A stretch of 64,000 nt of DNA from Karstenula rhodostoma CBS 690.94. Lineage: Eukaryota > Ascomycota > Dothideomycetes > Pleosporales > Didymosphaeriaceae. A model generated the notes under the pieces. The model saw only the letters and a program-made list of their open reading frames with translations. It made no database searches and was not told the origin of the DNA. A program made the position numbers and the translations under genes. Below, one piece after another: positions 1 through 10,392 of the stretch (the first letter of the stretch is position 1; each line of letters starts with the position of its first letter). The DNA lies in NCBI GenBank assembly GCA_010093485.1, contig MU001503.1:380224-444223 (forward strand). Direction: 5' to 3'.

Positions 1-258
1 TTGGTGCAGGGATGGACGACTCTTAGTCCATTCGACGCCGGAACTTTCGTCGACGCCTACATCTTGCTACCACTGTTCTTCATTATATGGTTTGGATACA
101 AATTTGTCTTCAAAACCAAGTTCCATGGGAAGTACGAAATCGACCTAGATGCAGGACGCAGAAAGGACCTCGACAGACGCGAATTACTCGATGAGCCGAG
201 CGGAGAACAAAGGCAGGTTAAACTACCCATTTGGAAGAGGCTGTGGAGAGATATCTAA
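1..258 (+). CDS. Amino-acid permease, C-terminal end (5' truncated by window)
   Basis: The frame is open from the first base to TAA at 256-258 and gives about 85 residues. It holds the last membrane segment (YILLPLFFIIWFGYKFVF) preceded by GWTTLSPFDAGTFVDAY and followed by a charged cytoplasmic tail. This arrangement is typical of the C-terminus of fungal YAT/APC amino-acid:proton symporters of the Gap1/Dip5 type in the plasma membrane. The true start and the other membrane segments lie upstream of the window. The TTG at base 1 is only where the sequence begins. Substrate specificity cannot be judged from this fragment. Confidence 0.8.
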   Translation: MVQGWTTLSPFDAGTFVDAYILLPLFFIIWFGYKFVFKTKFHGKYEIDLDAGRRKDLDRRELLDEPSGEQRQVKLPIWKRLWRDI

Positions 259-1071
259 GTGACACTCGTATGTGTGGTCGGCTATTCCGAACCGTTGCCC
301 GAAAAGCTAGTTTATCAATGCCACGCAATGACATTCTTGTTATCAATACGTTTTCTGACAGAAACACATGGTCCGCCACTAAATAACTTTGCGGCTGTCC
401 TTCGGTACTTTACACATTGGCATTGTCCGACTTCATCTCCACTACAAACAGCCAATCAGATTGTGCCGAAGTCATTCACCTTGGGTGGTCTGTTCTTGAT
501 GGGGCCTAATCCCCTTCGGGAACATACTTGAGAAATACCGAAACGGCTAGCGTCTGCTAGTTGCAGAGTGCATAAATCAGTCGCCGATGTACACTATACC
601 GTGGTATGCTTGCATCGCCGCGATTGATGTTAGCATGGGCTTCCCGATCGACTCGTTCGGTTCAATTGATGAGCAGACTTCTAGATGCAGTGGATGCATT
701 CAATTAGGCCCCCTGCATGCGCGTTCTCCTGGCCCCAAACAGATGCCGGCTTGGCAGACATGCAGCAGAGCCTCTGTTCACACCAGGTACGGTTTAAGCA
801 TGACATCGTAGGCCGCCTGAACGAACTTTCCGTTTTTGTATACAGAGATGCCATTTCGATACCTGTGTAATGTCAACGACATCCGGTGCTCTTTGCAAAT
901 ATTCGAACATTTCTAAGTCGCACCAGGTAACGACCATGACGCGGCTGATTGTCTGCAGGTTCTCTACGTTGCGCTGCAAGCCACACACCAACTTATGCTG
1001 AACGCAAGGTGTGGATTGTGCGTCATGTCACACAGAGTTCCCAAATTACAACACCTAACACGTTGCTCCAG
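259..1071. other. Intergenic, no supported gene
   Basis: Only short unrelated open frames occur here. The last 100-200 bases may hold 5' exons of the next gene, because acceptor-like sites (CTGCAG at 955-960, CCTAAC...CCAG ending at 1071) lie in the right place. I could not fix a start codon. Confidence 0.5.
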
Positions 1072-2134
1072 GGAAGGTGCGAATAAATGCAATCCTGCAA
1101 CCAATCCCAGCATTCCAAAGGTGCGGTAGAGCCTTCGAATCTTGCGTTACACGTTCTTTTCTGATCATTGTTAGATTCTGTTGGCTACTCAAGTGCTGTA
1201 TGCACTGGCCCATTTCACGATCAAGTTTGCCTTTCTTGCATTTTACGTACATCTATCCCCGGGGCGCACGTTTCGCGTTCTGGTGTATGTTAGGGCGGCC
1301 CTGAATGCATCTGTGTTCATCACCAACGAGTGAGTTATCACATTCGCTTCGTACTCCAGTCCACCACGATCCACTGACCTACAACAGACTCCTTATCGTG
1401 CTGCGCTGTCAACCCCCAAAAGAAGTGTTCTCGCCAGGTTCCACACCAGACGCAAAGTGTATGTCACAGGCCGTAACATTTTGGTCACCCGTCGTATTTG
1501 TAGGCTCAAATCTTCCCTCTGCAAGCTGTCACCGAGCTAACAAAATTCGAAGAACATCATTGTCAATGTCTACATCCTCATTCTCCCAATACCCGTTATC
1601 TGGGGCCTTTGCATGCCTGCCAGACGCCGTCTCGCCGTCCTCGCCATCTTCAGCTCAGGCTTCAGCGCCATCCTAACATCGGCGTTCTGGGTCTTCGCCT
1701 GGGGCAAGATGCGCGCCCATCAGACTTCACCCGCGCTCGCGATCAACACCATCATCTCTTTTGTCGAGCTCTTCTTTGCCGTCGTGGCCATCAACATGCC
1801 GACGTTCAAACCGCTTTGGACACGCATGGTAGGCGACGTGTCGATTCGGCCGGCTGCATCGTATAAACTGCATGGCTGGTCACGCGAGAAAAGCACACCG
1901 AGGTCCAGAGCCACACCCGTGGAAAGCTCAATCGTTTCTCCTATCGGGAAGCCGGCGAGAGGTTCGAGGGGTGTCCTCGGCTCGGAGTCCGAAGAGGACC
2001 TTGCTGAGGCACGGACCCCGGATGGCGCGAGTGTAACGGAAGCGGGACAGGGACTGGGACTGGTGTGGAGGGATAACGATAGTGTCGAGTTTGTAATCGC
2101 GGCGCCTTCACGGAGTGTCAAGTACCTTCATTAA
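1072..2134 (+). CDS. Rhodopsin-domain integral membrane protein, multi-exon, 5' end unresolved
   Basis: Belongs to the fungal seven-helix rhodopsin-domain family (satratoxin-cluster protein 4 type); function generally unknown. Well-supported exons are 1175-1329, 1388-1499 and 1553-2134. Introns are 1330-1387 (GTGAGT...ACAG, phase 2) and 1500-1552 (GTAGGC...CGAAG with branch GCTAAC, phase 0). A preceding exon 1072-1120 with intron 1121-1174 is plausible. Joined exons read through ATQVLYALAHFTIKFAFLAF, a CQPP motif before the Cys-containing loop, and NVYILILPIPVIW, the order expected for helices 3-7. A polar tail of about 110 residues follows. Helices 1-2 and the start codon are not found with confidence, so the gene may be 5' degenerate or may have small upstream exons. 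Confidence 0.65.
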
Positions 2135-2948
2135 GGAAGCCGTTAATACCGTAAAGATAAAGCATGACTCGATACCTGAACACGAATCCCTGTGACTGCG
2201 CGACGGAAAAGTATAGTAGCTACCTGAAGCTGCAATTCATGGATATTCATTGTCCACCAAGTGTTCCACGTGTCTCTCTATATAACTGATACTTGGAACT
2301 GGTACTTGATAAATTGTCCCGACCGCGATCGTGGAAGACGCTTGGTTTGTGCCGAATTACCGTAGCCAAGGCCCGGACAAACCAGTGACATGCCAGATAT
2401 GATACCGCGGGACACTACGGCCTGCAAATCGCTTGATCCGGCGTAAGGATCTCGAGACACCCAGAGCTGCGTGTAGATATTTCTGTAAAGGCTGGGTAGC
2501 TGATAGTTCTGGAGAACAAAATGTGTTCCATAGCTTCGATCATCTGTTCAGTCGAGGAACAGCTTGCACTAGATACAATGTGGTGCAAGCAACCAGACCC
2601 ATCGCGTTCCGCCAACCATTAAATACCGCCTCCTCACGGTACTCCGAGCGGCCTATTCCTCTCTGTGCCTTCAATTATGTGCTTTGCAGCTTCGTTGCCA
2701 TTCTAGGACCCTGGGTCGTGTGCCACCCACGCTTTGAGAATTTCTCCACGCACACTTGCGGTTTCGTGATAGTCGTTGTGCATGCGCCAAATGTTTGGCT
2801 CGATCCTGGTATGTCTACATCGTACATAATCTGCGCGGCGATGCGCGGTTGGCGGTTTGGTCGCTCTTTGTTTTGCGCCCACTATGTTGTTTCGCGATAT
2901 CGCGTTTCGAGAACTATTATTATTCAAGCTTACCAAAGCTTTCGTTGT
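2135..2948. other. Intergenic between convergent rhodopsin-domain genes
   Basis: This is the 3' region shared by two tail-to-tail genes. Only incidental open frames are present and none has a recognisable domain. Confidence 0.5.
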
Positions 2949-4142
2949 TCAGGGCTTCTTTAGAAGATCCCCAAGATCAATCGGTATGTCGGTTTCGAAT
3001 GGTTTGGACGGCTGGTGGGCATGGTGTGACATTGTCAGGGACGACAGCTCCTCCTCGTCTGCCACTTTGATCTGAGATTTTCTTGGAGACAAATTCTTCG
3101 AGAAAACCGTAGCCGCTTGCGGCGGTCGAACGATTTCGTTGTTGGGTGGTCGGCTATCCCAAGGCGCGGGAGTTCCTGAGCGGGTGTCGCCCTTCTGTGT
3201 GAAGAGGCTGCGTAAGGTTCCTGCGCATGCGACGATGATGGCTATATGGCTTTTAGTATCAAGTTACTTAGTTTAGGATCAAGCAACTTACCTGTGTTGG
3301 CCTCGATGTGGGAGAGAAACAGGAGGAGAGTGACCTGGAACATCTTGTCCGTGGTAATCCTGCGGACAGCGATAATGACGCGGATAACGGCGACCAACAT
3401 GGTGACGAGCTCGAAAGAGAAGATGGAATAGAGGATAATCTTCTGGCGCAAAGCGAGTCGCATGTGGGAAAGAATCGCGAAAGGAATCGCGACAATGAGT
3501 CCATCAGTAACAACATCGAATGCGGTCGCAAGCGTCAATGCAATAGGTGTGAACTTGACCACTGCGGGATCGTGGTCACACTGTAACAACCCCTTCTTGA
3601 CCCAACAATCATACGGGTTGAGCAGCCACCCGCCGATATATGCCGCAATAGTAAGTATGGAGACGACCGTCCAGTATCTTTTCACAGTTGGTAAGGCGAC
3701 GACACCAATGCGTCGAAAGAAGATCAGAAATGATATCTTGATGGCCCACAGCGCATTGTAGAAGAATAGTTGTGTGATTGGGCGGCTCAGAAACAGGTTC
3801 TTGTAGAAGGTTTTGGTGCGCACTACCGTGTTGTGCTTGGATGCGAGAGTGATTTGCGCCGCCATCGGAATCTGGGAGTACGAATGAGAAGACGGAAAAG
3901 GTAAGGCATTCGATAGCACCCACAGAGAAAATCCAGGCCAGGATAACGAACAAGTCGTCCCAGTAGAACTTTGAGAAGCGCCAATAGCGGGCATAGAGAC
4001 GAGCGCCCAGTGAAATGGTGGACAAGCCTGTCACTAGCCATGTGGTGACCTTCCTTACATCAGCCAAACTCGAACCAGAAGGCTCCCTTGCAAAACGTAC
4101 CAGCAGTCCATTCGTATATGCAGGTGGTTCAGTCGACATGTC
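2949..4142 (-). CDS. Rhodopsin-domain integral membrane protein
   Basis: Complete three-exon gene, 363 residues: exons 4142-3924, 3871-3292 and 3241-2949. Introns 3872-3923 (GTGGGT...CCCAG, phase 0) and 3242-3291 (GTAAGT...ATAG, phase 1) join the frames exactly. Family hallmarks in order are: an N-terminal helix with the RLYARYWRFSKFYWDD loop, FYNALWAIKISFLIFFRRIG, a Cys pair around NPYDCW and LLQCDHDP, DVVTDGLIVAIPFAI, and IEANTAIIVACAGTLRSLF. The C-terminus is a hydrophilic tail of about 75 residues. The family is fungal-specific, localised to membranes, with no established biochemical role. It is tail-to-tail with the preceding family member but too divergent to be a recent duplicate. The ATG at 4142 is preferred over one 39 bases upstream because it is directly followed by the conserved N-terminal segment. 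Confidence 0.85.
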
Positions 4143-5201
4143 GTTATAGCGGTTAGAGAGCGACACGTTCAAGATGAACAATAGACATTGATGAAGAATT
4201 CAATAATCGAACACTGCAGAGAGAGCGACCAGACCCACTGCGGTTATTATATTCAATCACGGCCTTCAGCAGGTAGGGCGTCCATTTGAAACTACCGGGA
4301 TCGCTCGACCGGAATTGTAGTACAGTGAATCGCTCATTGTGGCAGGAAACGGCTTCTCCGTAGGCCGCTGCCGCGGGCATGCCTAGCTGGAGCAGGGCGG
4401 GCCTCCCTGCATGCATTGAGGGATGGCCGGGATCGAGAGGGCCGTCTTGCAGATGGCCCGACGGACGAAGACAAAGGTTGGGGTGTCAGGGAAGGGAAGG
4501 CGTAATCCGTACGCGAGTGATCTAGGCTGAATCGAGCCAGGTGTGCGCCGACCAGGCCTATCCTATCCTGCCTATACGACCATCCACACTCCAGACTCCG
4601 CCCTCTCGCGCATCGCGGTCCGTGTTCAACTGCAATTCATCGCGCCCCCATCTCCGTTGCAGCGGCCACCAAGGATCCGCAGGCGCTCGCCTCGTCCTTC
4701 CCGTCGGAAACATCGCACGCATCCCTCTCAGCGTGTTGTTATTATTGTTATCATCCCCGTGCAAGCCGTCCAATAGACGTGCGTTCTAAACGACCCAGGA
4801 AGAAAGTTCCTCCCGCGCCGCATCCGCATTAGGATTCAGTTTCGCCGCAGGATGCTACTCGGGGCGCCGGCCGAGCTTCAGTCACGTGGTAGCTAAGCGA
4901 ATTGAAGCTTACTCTCTCTTTTAGCCTAGAGCTCTGATTGGCTCTCAGACTGTTCCTTCGGCACGTGACTGACAATCGCCCGGCGCCCCGAAGGTAGCGC
5001 TGACGATGGCTCCACGTCGAGGATCAGTCAAAGTCAAACGAACCTCCAAAATGGCGCCAGCGACTTGACATAAAGGGGCTGCTGCCGCCGTCGTCTTCAC
5101 GTATTTCTCCAGCCTTCCAGCCGGATTGATTGAGGGACAACCGATCAAGATACCCTGCAATCGGTACACAGGTACCCTCAGGTCACCTGAACTACGCCCC
5201 G
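4143..5201. other. Divergent intergenic region (rhodopsin-domain gene / P450)
   Basis: About 1 kb between two divergently transcribed genes, so it presumably carries both promoters. An inverted CCAAT (ATTGG) occurs in the stretch near 4935. I see no convincing gene. Confidence 0.4.
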
Positions 5202-6937
5202 ATGGCTTCTACTGGTTTATCTGTCCTGGTGCTGCTGGCCGCTCTGGTTGGCCACTTCTTCATCAAGCTGAGAAAGAATCGACTGAAGATACGGAGGTTC
5301 CAACAAGCTGGATTGGTGAGCTAGTACCCCACGTATTCTCTGTGTGGCTAACAATCCATGTCAGGATATGCCCTCTGAGCATAGCCTTTTCTGGGGCCAT
5401 CTCCCGCAGATGGCGAAAGCTCAGAAAGCTTTCCCAGCCACGGCGAGCCATGACTATGGAATAGCAGCTCTTGCTAAAACCTTCACAAACGGTGTTTTCA
5501 TCATCGACACATGGCCCTTCAGTCTACCTCTTTTAGTCATCAGCACGCCTACTGCCGCGAATGCACTGCAAAAGCATAGTGCCTCACTTGTCAAGCCAGA
5601 CGACGTCAACGCACCTTTGAACACGCTCTCTGCAGGCCCCAGCATGATGACTATGCCTGAGGATCAGTGGAAGCAGTGGAGAGTTTTGTTCAACCCCAGC
5701 TTCAGCATCACCTACCTCACACAACTGGCACCGACAGTTGCTAGCGAAGTGTCAATATTCTGCGAGAAGCTGAGGGCAGTGGCAAGAGAAGGCAAAGTTA
5801 TCCAACTGGAACCCCTCGCTTCGCGGTTAACAATTGATGTAGTTGGAAGAATCTCATTGTAGGTCCACTCCAAGCATCTAAAAAGTCGTTCTCGTTCTTA
5901 TGGTCACATCGATACTGACTGTGTATAGTGGTGAGCCGATGGGCCATCAACACCAAGACCACCCCATTGCTGCAACCATTCGAAGTCAAGCTAAGTGGAT
6001 AAGCTTCTCTCCCATCGTCGAGCCCTGGACTGTGCTCAACCCGAAAAGACCTTTCATCCTGTGGAACAACAACCGACTCTTTAAGAAATACATTGGAGCT
6101 GTCATTGATAAGCGATTTGCTGAGGTCGAAGCTGCCACGCATGAGAAGCCAAAAGCAAAGGCATTACTCCCTGCAGCTCTCGAAAGTTACATCATCGACG
6201 CTCGTGAAAATGGTGTATCGCCTGCTTGTTTGGATCCCAGCTTCAAATCTTCGTTGCTAAGTAATCTGATCATTTTCATGGTGGCAGGTCACGAAACATC
6301 AAGCACAACGATATGCATGTGCTTGAACAGCCTGGCCACGAACCCCGAATATTTACCCCGCATCAGGGCGGAGCATGATGCAGTGTTCGGTACTAATATA
6401 TCGACGGCGCACATCATGAGCATTGTACAGCAGGAGCCTGAACGTCTCAATCAGCTACCTTTGACTTTAGCCGTCATCAAGGAGACTTTACGCTTGTATC
6501 CGCCAGTCTCCGGCATTCGTATGGGCACCCCTGAGGTCAGCCTTCCTGACGACTCGGGCAAGCTATTCCCTACGGATGGCGTCAAAATCTGGACCAACCA
6601 TACTTCAATGCACCTGAACGAAAAGTACTGGCCAGAGGCCGAAAGATTTCTTCCAGATCGCTGGCTTGCAAAAGAAGGCGATCGCTTGTACCCAACCAAA
6701 GGAGCTTGGCGACCATTTGAACATGGAGGTCGTAATTGTATCGGCCAAGCGCTAGCGCTCATTGAATTGAAGCTGGTCTTGGTGATGACACTCAGAGAAT
6801 TTGTTTTCGAACCTGCATATGCTGAGGACGATCGCGAGATTTTTGGTAGAAAGGCTTGGGTTTCGGGGTCCCAGGGAGTTGGAGGGACGCCGAATCAGGA
6901 GTATCCAGTTCGCGTCCGGTTTGCCAACCGGACCTAA
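5202..6937 (+). CDS. Cytochrome P450 monooxygenase (microsomal)
   Basis: 538 residues from exons 5202-5315, 5365-5858 and 5929-6937. Introns are 5316-5364 (GTGAGC...GTCAG, phase 0) and 5859-5928 (GTAGGT...TATAG, phase 2). The N-terminal hydrophobic stretch VLVLLAALVGHFFI is the membrane anchor. P450 signatures are all present: C-helix WKQWR, I-helix AGHETSSTT with the oxygen-activating Thr, ExxR in KETLRLYPP, and the haem loop FEHGGRNCIG with the Cys ligand. It should catalyse NADPH-P450-reductase-dependent oxidation of a lipophilic substrate at the ER. The sequence resembles fungal P450s from secondary metabolism or xenobiotic oxidation, but the substrate is unknown and no synthase gene lies nearby. 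Nothing suggests it is broken. Confidence 0.9.
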
Positions 6938-7363
6938 GCTCGTTTTCGTTCATAATGGAGCGCACATGTGACGCAACACATCGAGGTTCGATATCGCGAT
7001 ACCCTGGTTGTTAACATGCCTGCGAAGATTATTCTACGCGACTCGTTTTTACCCGATGCCCAATGTTTATTATAGATTCTGTCGCACCCCATTTTGGCGA
7101 AGTGCGAGTCCCTTATTGGCCCATGGGGGCAATGGGTGACAAGGTTCCACAGAATCTCTCTATTCGCAACCAGTCTAAAGAAGCACAGAAACAATATTCC
7201 CACCAACCGAAATATGATTAATAGTAGTAATATGTGGAGAAGGAACGCACTGCCTGTGCTAAATTACTATATGTCAGCACCATCCCAGAGCAGGCGTGCT
7301 CCTTAGGCGTCTTCCTCGATTCACACTTTGTACTACCCCACATCCTGCGTAACTTCACTAAAC
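6938..7363. other. Intergenic P450 / GH16
   Basis: Carries the 3' end of the P450 gene and the promoter of the GH16 gene. No gene is recognised. Confidence 0.4.
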
Positions 7364-8314
7364 ATGCATCTTCTCTCGCTGCCTGTAGCATTTACGATAG
7401 GACTCTCCTCGGCAGCAACGCTCATTCCCAAGACCGTCTTCGACTCCACGAGCTCGCTTACGCAGTACTTCTCATACAACTACCCTTGGGGTACCGACCA
7501 CAATGGAGGCGCGCGAATGGCTGCTTCGCACGCAGTGATCTCCACAGCCGGCACCCTCACCTTGACTGCGCAAAAGGTCTCTGGCCAGCCAGCCGCCACT
7601 CACGGTGGCAAGCAAATCCCTATAAACTACCTCTCCGGCGCCGTCTACGCGAAACAACACTTCACGATCCCCTCGGGTGGCGGCTTCGTCTTTAGCGGCA
7701 GTTTCCAAGCTACCACTACAAAGGGCACATGGCCTGCTTTCTGGCTCACGGCCGTGCATGGCTGGCCGCCGGAGATCGACATGGCGGAATGGAAAGGCAG
7801 TGGCAAGATCAGCTTTAACACTTTCAACACCAGCAGCGTGTTACAATGGAAGGACGTGGACTACGCAGATCCCGGGAGCTTCCATAATATCAAATGTCAG
7901 GTCAGAGACAGAGGCAACGGTGAGGATGCACTGGTGAAGTACTTCTTGAACGATGTTGAAGTCACGACGCAGTACGATACTCCCCGGTACACAGTCGCTA
8001 TGTCTTGGGCATGGACACTTCGTATATAAACCCACTTTTGTGACTCAGCTGACTTTGTACCCGCGAGTATAGTTATGGCAAAGACTATATCGGGAAGCCG
8101 CTATATCTGTGAGTGTAGTCGAGCGTGGGTGAGGTAACTGTGACAAGGTTTAGCCATGCTGACTTCAATAGTATCATTAACCTTCAAATGGAAGGAAGCA
8201 GCGGCACGCCGGGGCCATCTTCGAGTAAGACTTTGAGCATACATTGAGAGCGTATCGCTAATGTGTGCAGATACTGCGTATTCGATCCGCAATTTGGAAG
8301 TTACAACGATATGA
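7364..8314 (+). CDS. Secreted GH16 family glucanase/transglycosylase-like enzyme
   Basis: Four exons, 7364-7971, 8073-8108, 8172-8224 and 8271-8314, give 246 residues. All joins are in frame (introns GTACGA...TATAG, GTGAGT...AATAG, GTAAGA...TGCAG). A signal peptide (MHLLSLPVAFTIGLSSAA) precedes the jelly-roll domain. The GH16 catalytic motif EIDMAE places the nucleophile at Glu137, the assisting Asp at 139 and the acid/base at Glu142. The late exons restore the conserved YGKDYIGKPLYLIINLQMEG strand and the final SIRNLEV. Without splicing the frame stops early after TLRI, so the short single-exon reading is incomplete. It probably cleaves beta-1,3/1,4-glucans outside the cell; exact specificity is unknown. 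It is a neighbour of an AA9 enzyme. Confidence 0.85.
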
Positions 8315-8554
8315 AAGGGTTGGAAGGGAAGTCAGATGTTGTCTAGCGTGTTTCTCCGTCTCAGCTGCGGTTTTCCAATCGAACTGGGTTTCCCAGTGTT
8401 TAATGTCCTTATTAGTGTCTACTGACCAACCCATACTGTGTGCCAGCGATGTTCCCGCGTGATTCTTTTGGGCATCACTGCTTCTTCGGGCCTCGCCTGG
8501 CCCCCACGTCTCAGGTCGAACGTAAGCCTGCAGTTACTAACAATCCGGCCCGGT

Positions 8555-8796
8555 TTATAACTAGGTCCTAGATTAATTAACTATTCCTAATACATTAATA
8601 CTTTAGATTACTAATAGGCTTTTCTACCTATTATTTTCTTTTGGCTCTTAACTTAGGTCTTACTAGAATTATAATATAAATAGTTTATATATACTTAAAT
8701 ATTTTTTCCTCCTTATATGATAGCTTCTTTAAATTACGTTCCCTTATTCGTAGAAAAATAGATTAACTAACTATCTATTTTTTTTTGTAAATGCCC
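8555..8796. repeat. AT-rich, TpA-rich island (possible RIP relic)
   Basis: About 240 bases of almost pure A/T with many TA dinucleotides and poly-T runs. It sits abruptly between flanks of roughly balanced composition and has no coding potential. Pezizomycotina repeat-induced point mutation converts CpA to TpA in repeated DNA, so this looks like a mutated transposon fragment. Composition alone cannot prove it. Confidence 0.5.
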
Positions 8797-9104
8797 TATA
8801 CCCCGCGTTGCGCAACAGACATACGGAACTTCCACCAACGCAAGTGCGGCTCTGCAATATGTGCGGAAATACTCGCAACCGTCATCACCGGAATTTGGGT
8901 GGTGTGCACCGTGGTACGCGAGCTGCGCTGGGAAAGCTAAGGTCTACAGTCAACTGACTTGAGGCCTCGAATACACGCTGATTCGCACAAAGATTGAACA
9001 TGAGGATGCCTCGTGTCTTGGTGTAGCATCTGAATGTTCCGTTTTGGGAAGCGCAGCGGTGCGCTGAGCCAGAATCCGATTTTACAGGACGAAGAGCAGT
9101 GTAC

Positions 9105-9110
9105 TATAAG
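9105..9110 (+). promoter_or_regulatory. TATA-like box upstream of AA9 gene
   Basis: TATAAG lies about 70 bases before the AA9 start codon, a reasonable spacing for a fungal TATA element. There is no experimental support. Confidence 0.35.
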
Positions 9111-9180
9111 GAGCTAATGGAACATCACTTCCTTATCCTGCCCCAACAATCAGCCTCAAACTCCCTCATACAGACTCAGG

Positions 9181-10116
9181 ATGTACACAGTCGCTCTCCT
9201 CACCGTTGTAGCGGCTTTATTCGAGGCTGCTTCCGCACACGGTACGTTTGACTCGAGCTTTAGCTTGTTCGGTGCAGTCTTGCTGATCGTGTAAAAAGAT
9301 TCGTCACAAGCGTTACTAACAATGATGTCGTGACTAAGAGCTCTGACCCTGTCTGGTATTACCATGTCCAGAATGGCCAGCCGCGCCCTGTTACGGCTGG
9401 TTGGGATTCTCTCAACCAGGACCTTGGTTTCGTTTCGCCTGATGCTTTTACCTCCGCCGACATCAACTGCCATAAGAGCACTTTGGCGGGCCAAACTTAC
9501 GTCAACGTGAAGGCAGGGGATACCATCAACTTTTTCTGGAAGTACGATGCCACTTTCCCTATCCACGCCACCTAAAGGTACCACATCAGCTAACAATGTC
9601 CAGCACCTGGCCCGACAGCCACAAGGGTCCAATAATCAGCTACATCGCTCCATGCAATGGTCAGCACTTCTTTAGAACGATGGGTTGCACAGTGCTGATA
9701 TTACTTGATCAGGCGAATGCACTTCTCTCAGTCCCTCATCCCTGAAGTGGTCCAAAATATCTCAAGCCGGCCTCCTCACAGCCACACCCGGCAATATCGG
9801 TATCTGGGCCACAGATAATCTTATGAAGAACAACTTCACCGCGCCAAGCGTGATCCTCAAAAATCTCAAGGCCGGCAACTATGTCGTTCGCTACGAGATC
9901 ATTGTGCTCCATGCTGCAGGCACCGACAATGGCGCCCAAATCTACCCTCAGTGCTTGAACCTCAAAGTCTCAGGTAGCGGTACTGTCGCGCGAACCAGCG
10001 GTGTGGCTGGTACTTCGCTGTACAAGAGGACCGACCCGGGAATTCGGGTTAACTTGTTCAATAGCCTTGCTTCGTACACAATTCCAGGCCCGGAGTTGTG
10101 GACTGCTGCGAACTAG
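9181..10116 (+). CDS. AA9 lytic polysaccharide monooxygenase
   Basis: 255 residues from exons 9181-9245, 9299-9541, 9604-9659 and 9713-10116. The signal peptide (19 residues, ending EAASA) is followed directly by His20, which becomes the N-terminal copper ligand of the histidine brace. The second brace His is His109 in WPDSHKGP, and the axial Tyr is Tyr199 in AQIYPQC. The frames join perfectly only if intron 1 uses the unusual donor GTTTGA (9246-9298) and intron 2 starts at GTACGA (9542), which skips an in-frame TAA. The C-terminus ends at the typical SYTIPGPELW with no CBM1 or linker. The enzyme oxidatively cleaves cellulose or related glucans with copper. It lies 0.9 kb from a GH16 gene on the same strand, suggesting shared use in wall-polysaccharide attack. 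Confidence 0.88.
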
Positions 10117-10392
10117 GGAAACTTTAGTTCCTAGACAGAATGTGAACAACTGCGTTCCTGATCGAACACAAATTCTGAGACACGGGTCATGTTCGAAGGT
10201 TTCCCGAGACATGGAGATTACATTATCTAGACACTAGATAAGGCATAATTGCATGTGTATTGGTTACGTCGATCTTAAGGCTAATTTCTATGTCGGGATG
10301 GTAGTGGAGAACATCGTTAAGATATGAAAAGGACAATCAGAGCGACCTCGAAAGCAAGACAGCATAGACTGATTTGATGACCCAAGCTTCAG

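Larger units (their letters stand above)
8315..9180. other. Intergenic GH16 / AA9 with AT-rich island
   Basis: No gene. Contains the sharply bounded AT-rich block (8555-8796, listed separately) and the upstream region of the AA9 gene. Confidence 0.5.

Noticed and set aside
929..960. A 32-base intron joining a further 5' exon to the first rhodopsin-domain gene
   Set aside because: Too short for a fungal spliceosomal intron, and the encoded upstream peptide does not resemble helices 1-2.
7364..8029. GH16 gene as a single exon ending at 8029
   Set aside because: The family's C-terminal strands (YGKDYIGKPLYLIINLQMEG) are found only after splicing out 7972-8072 and later introns.
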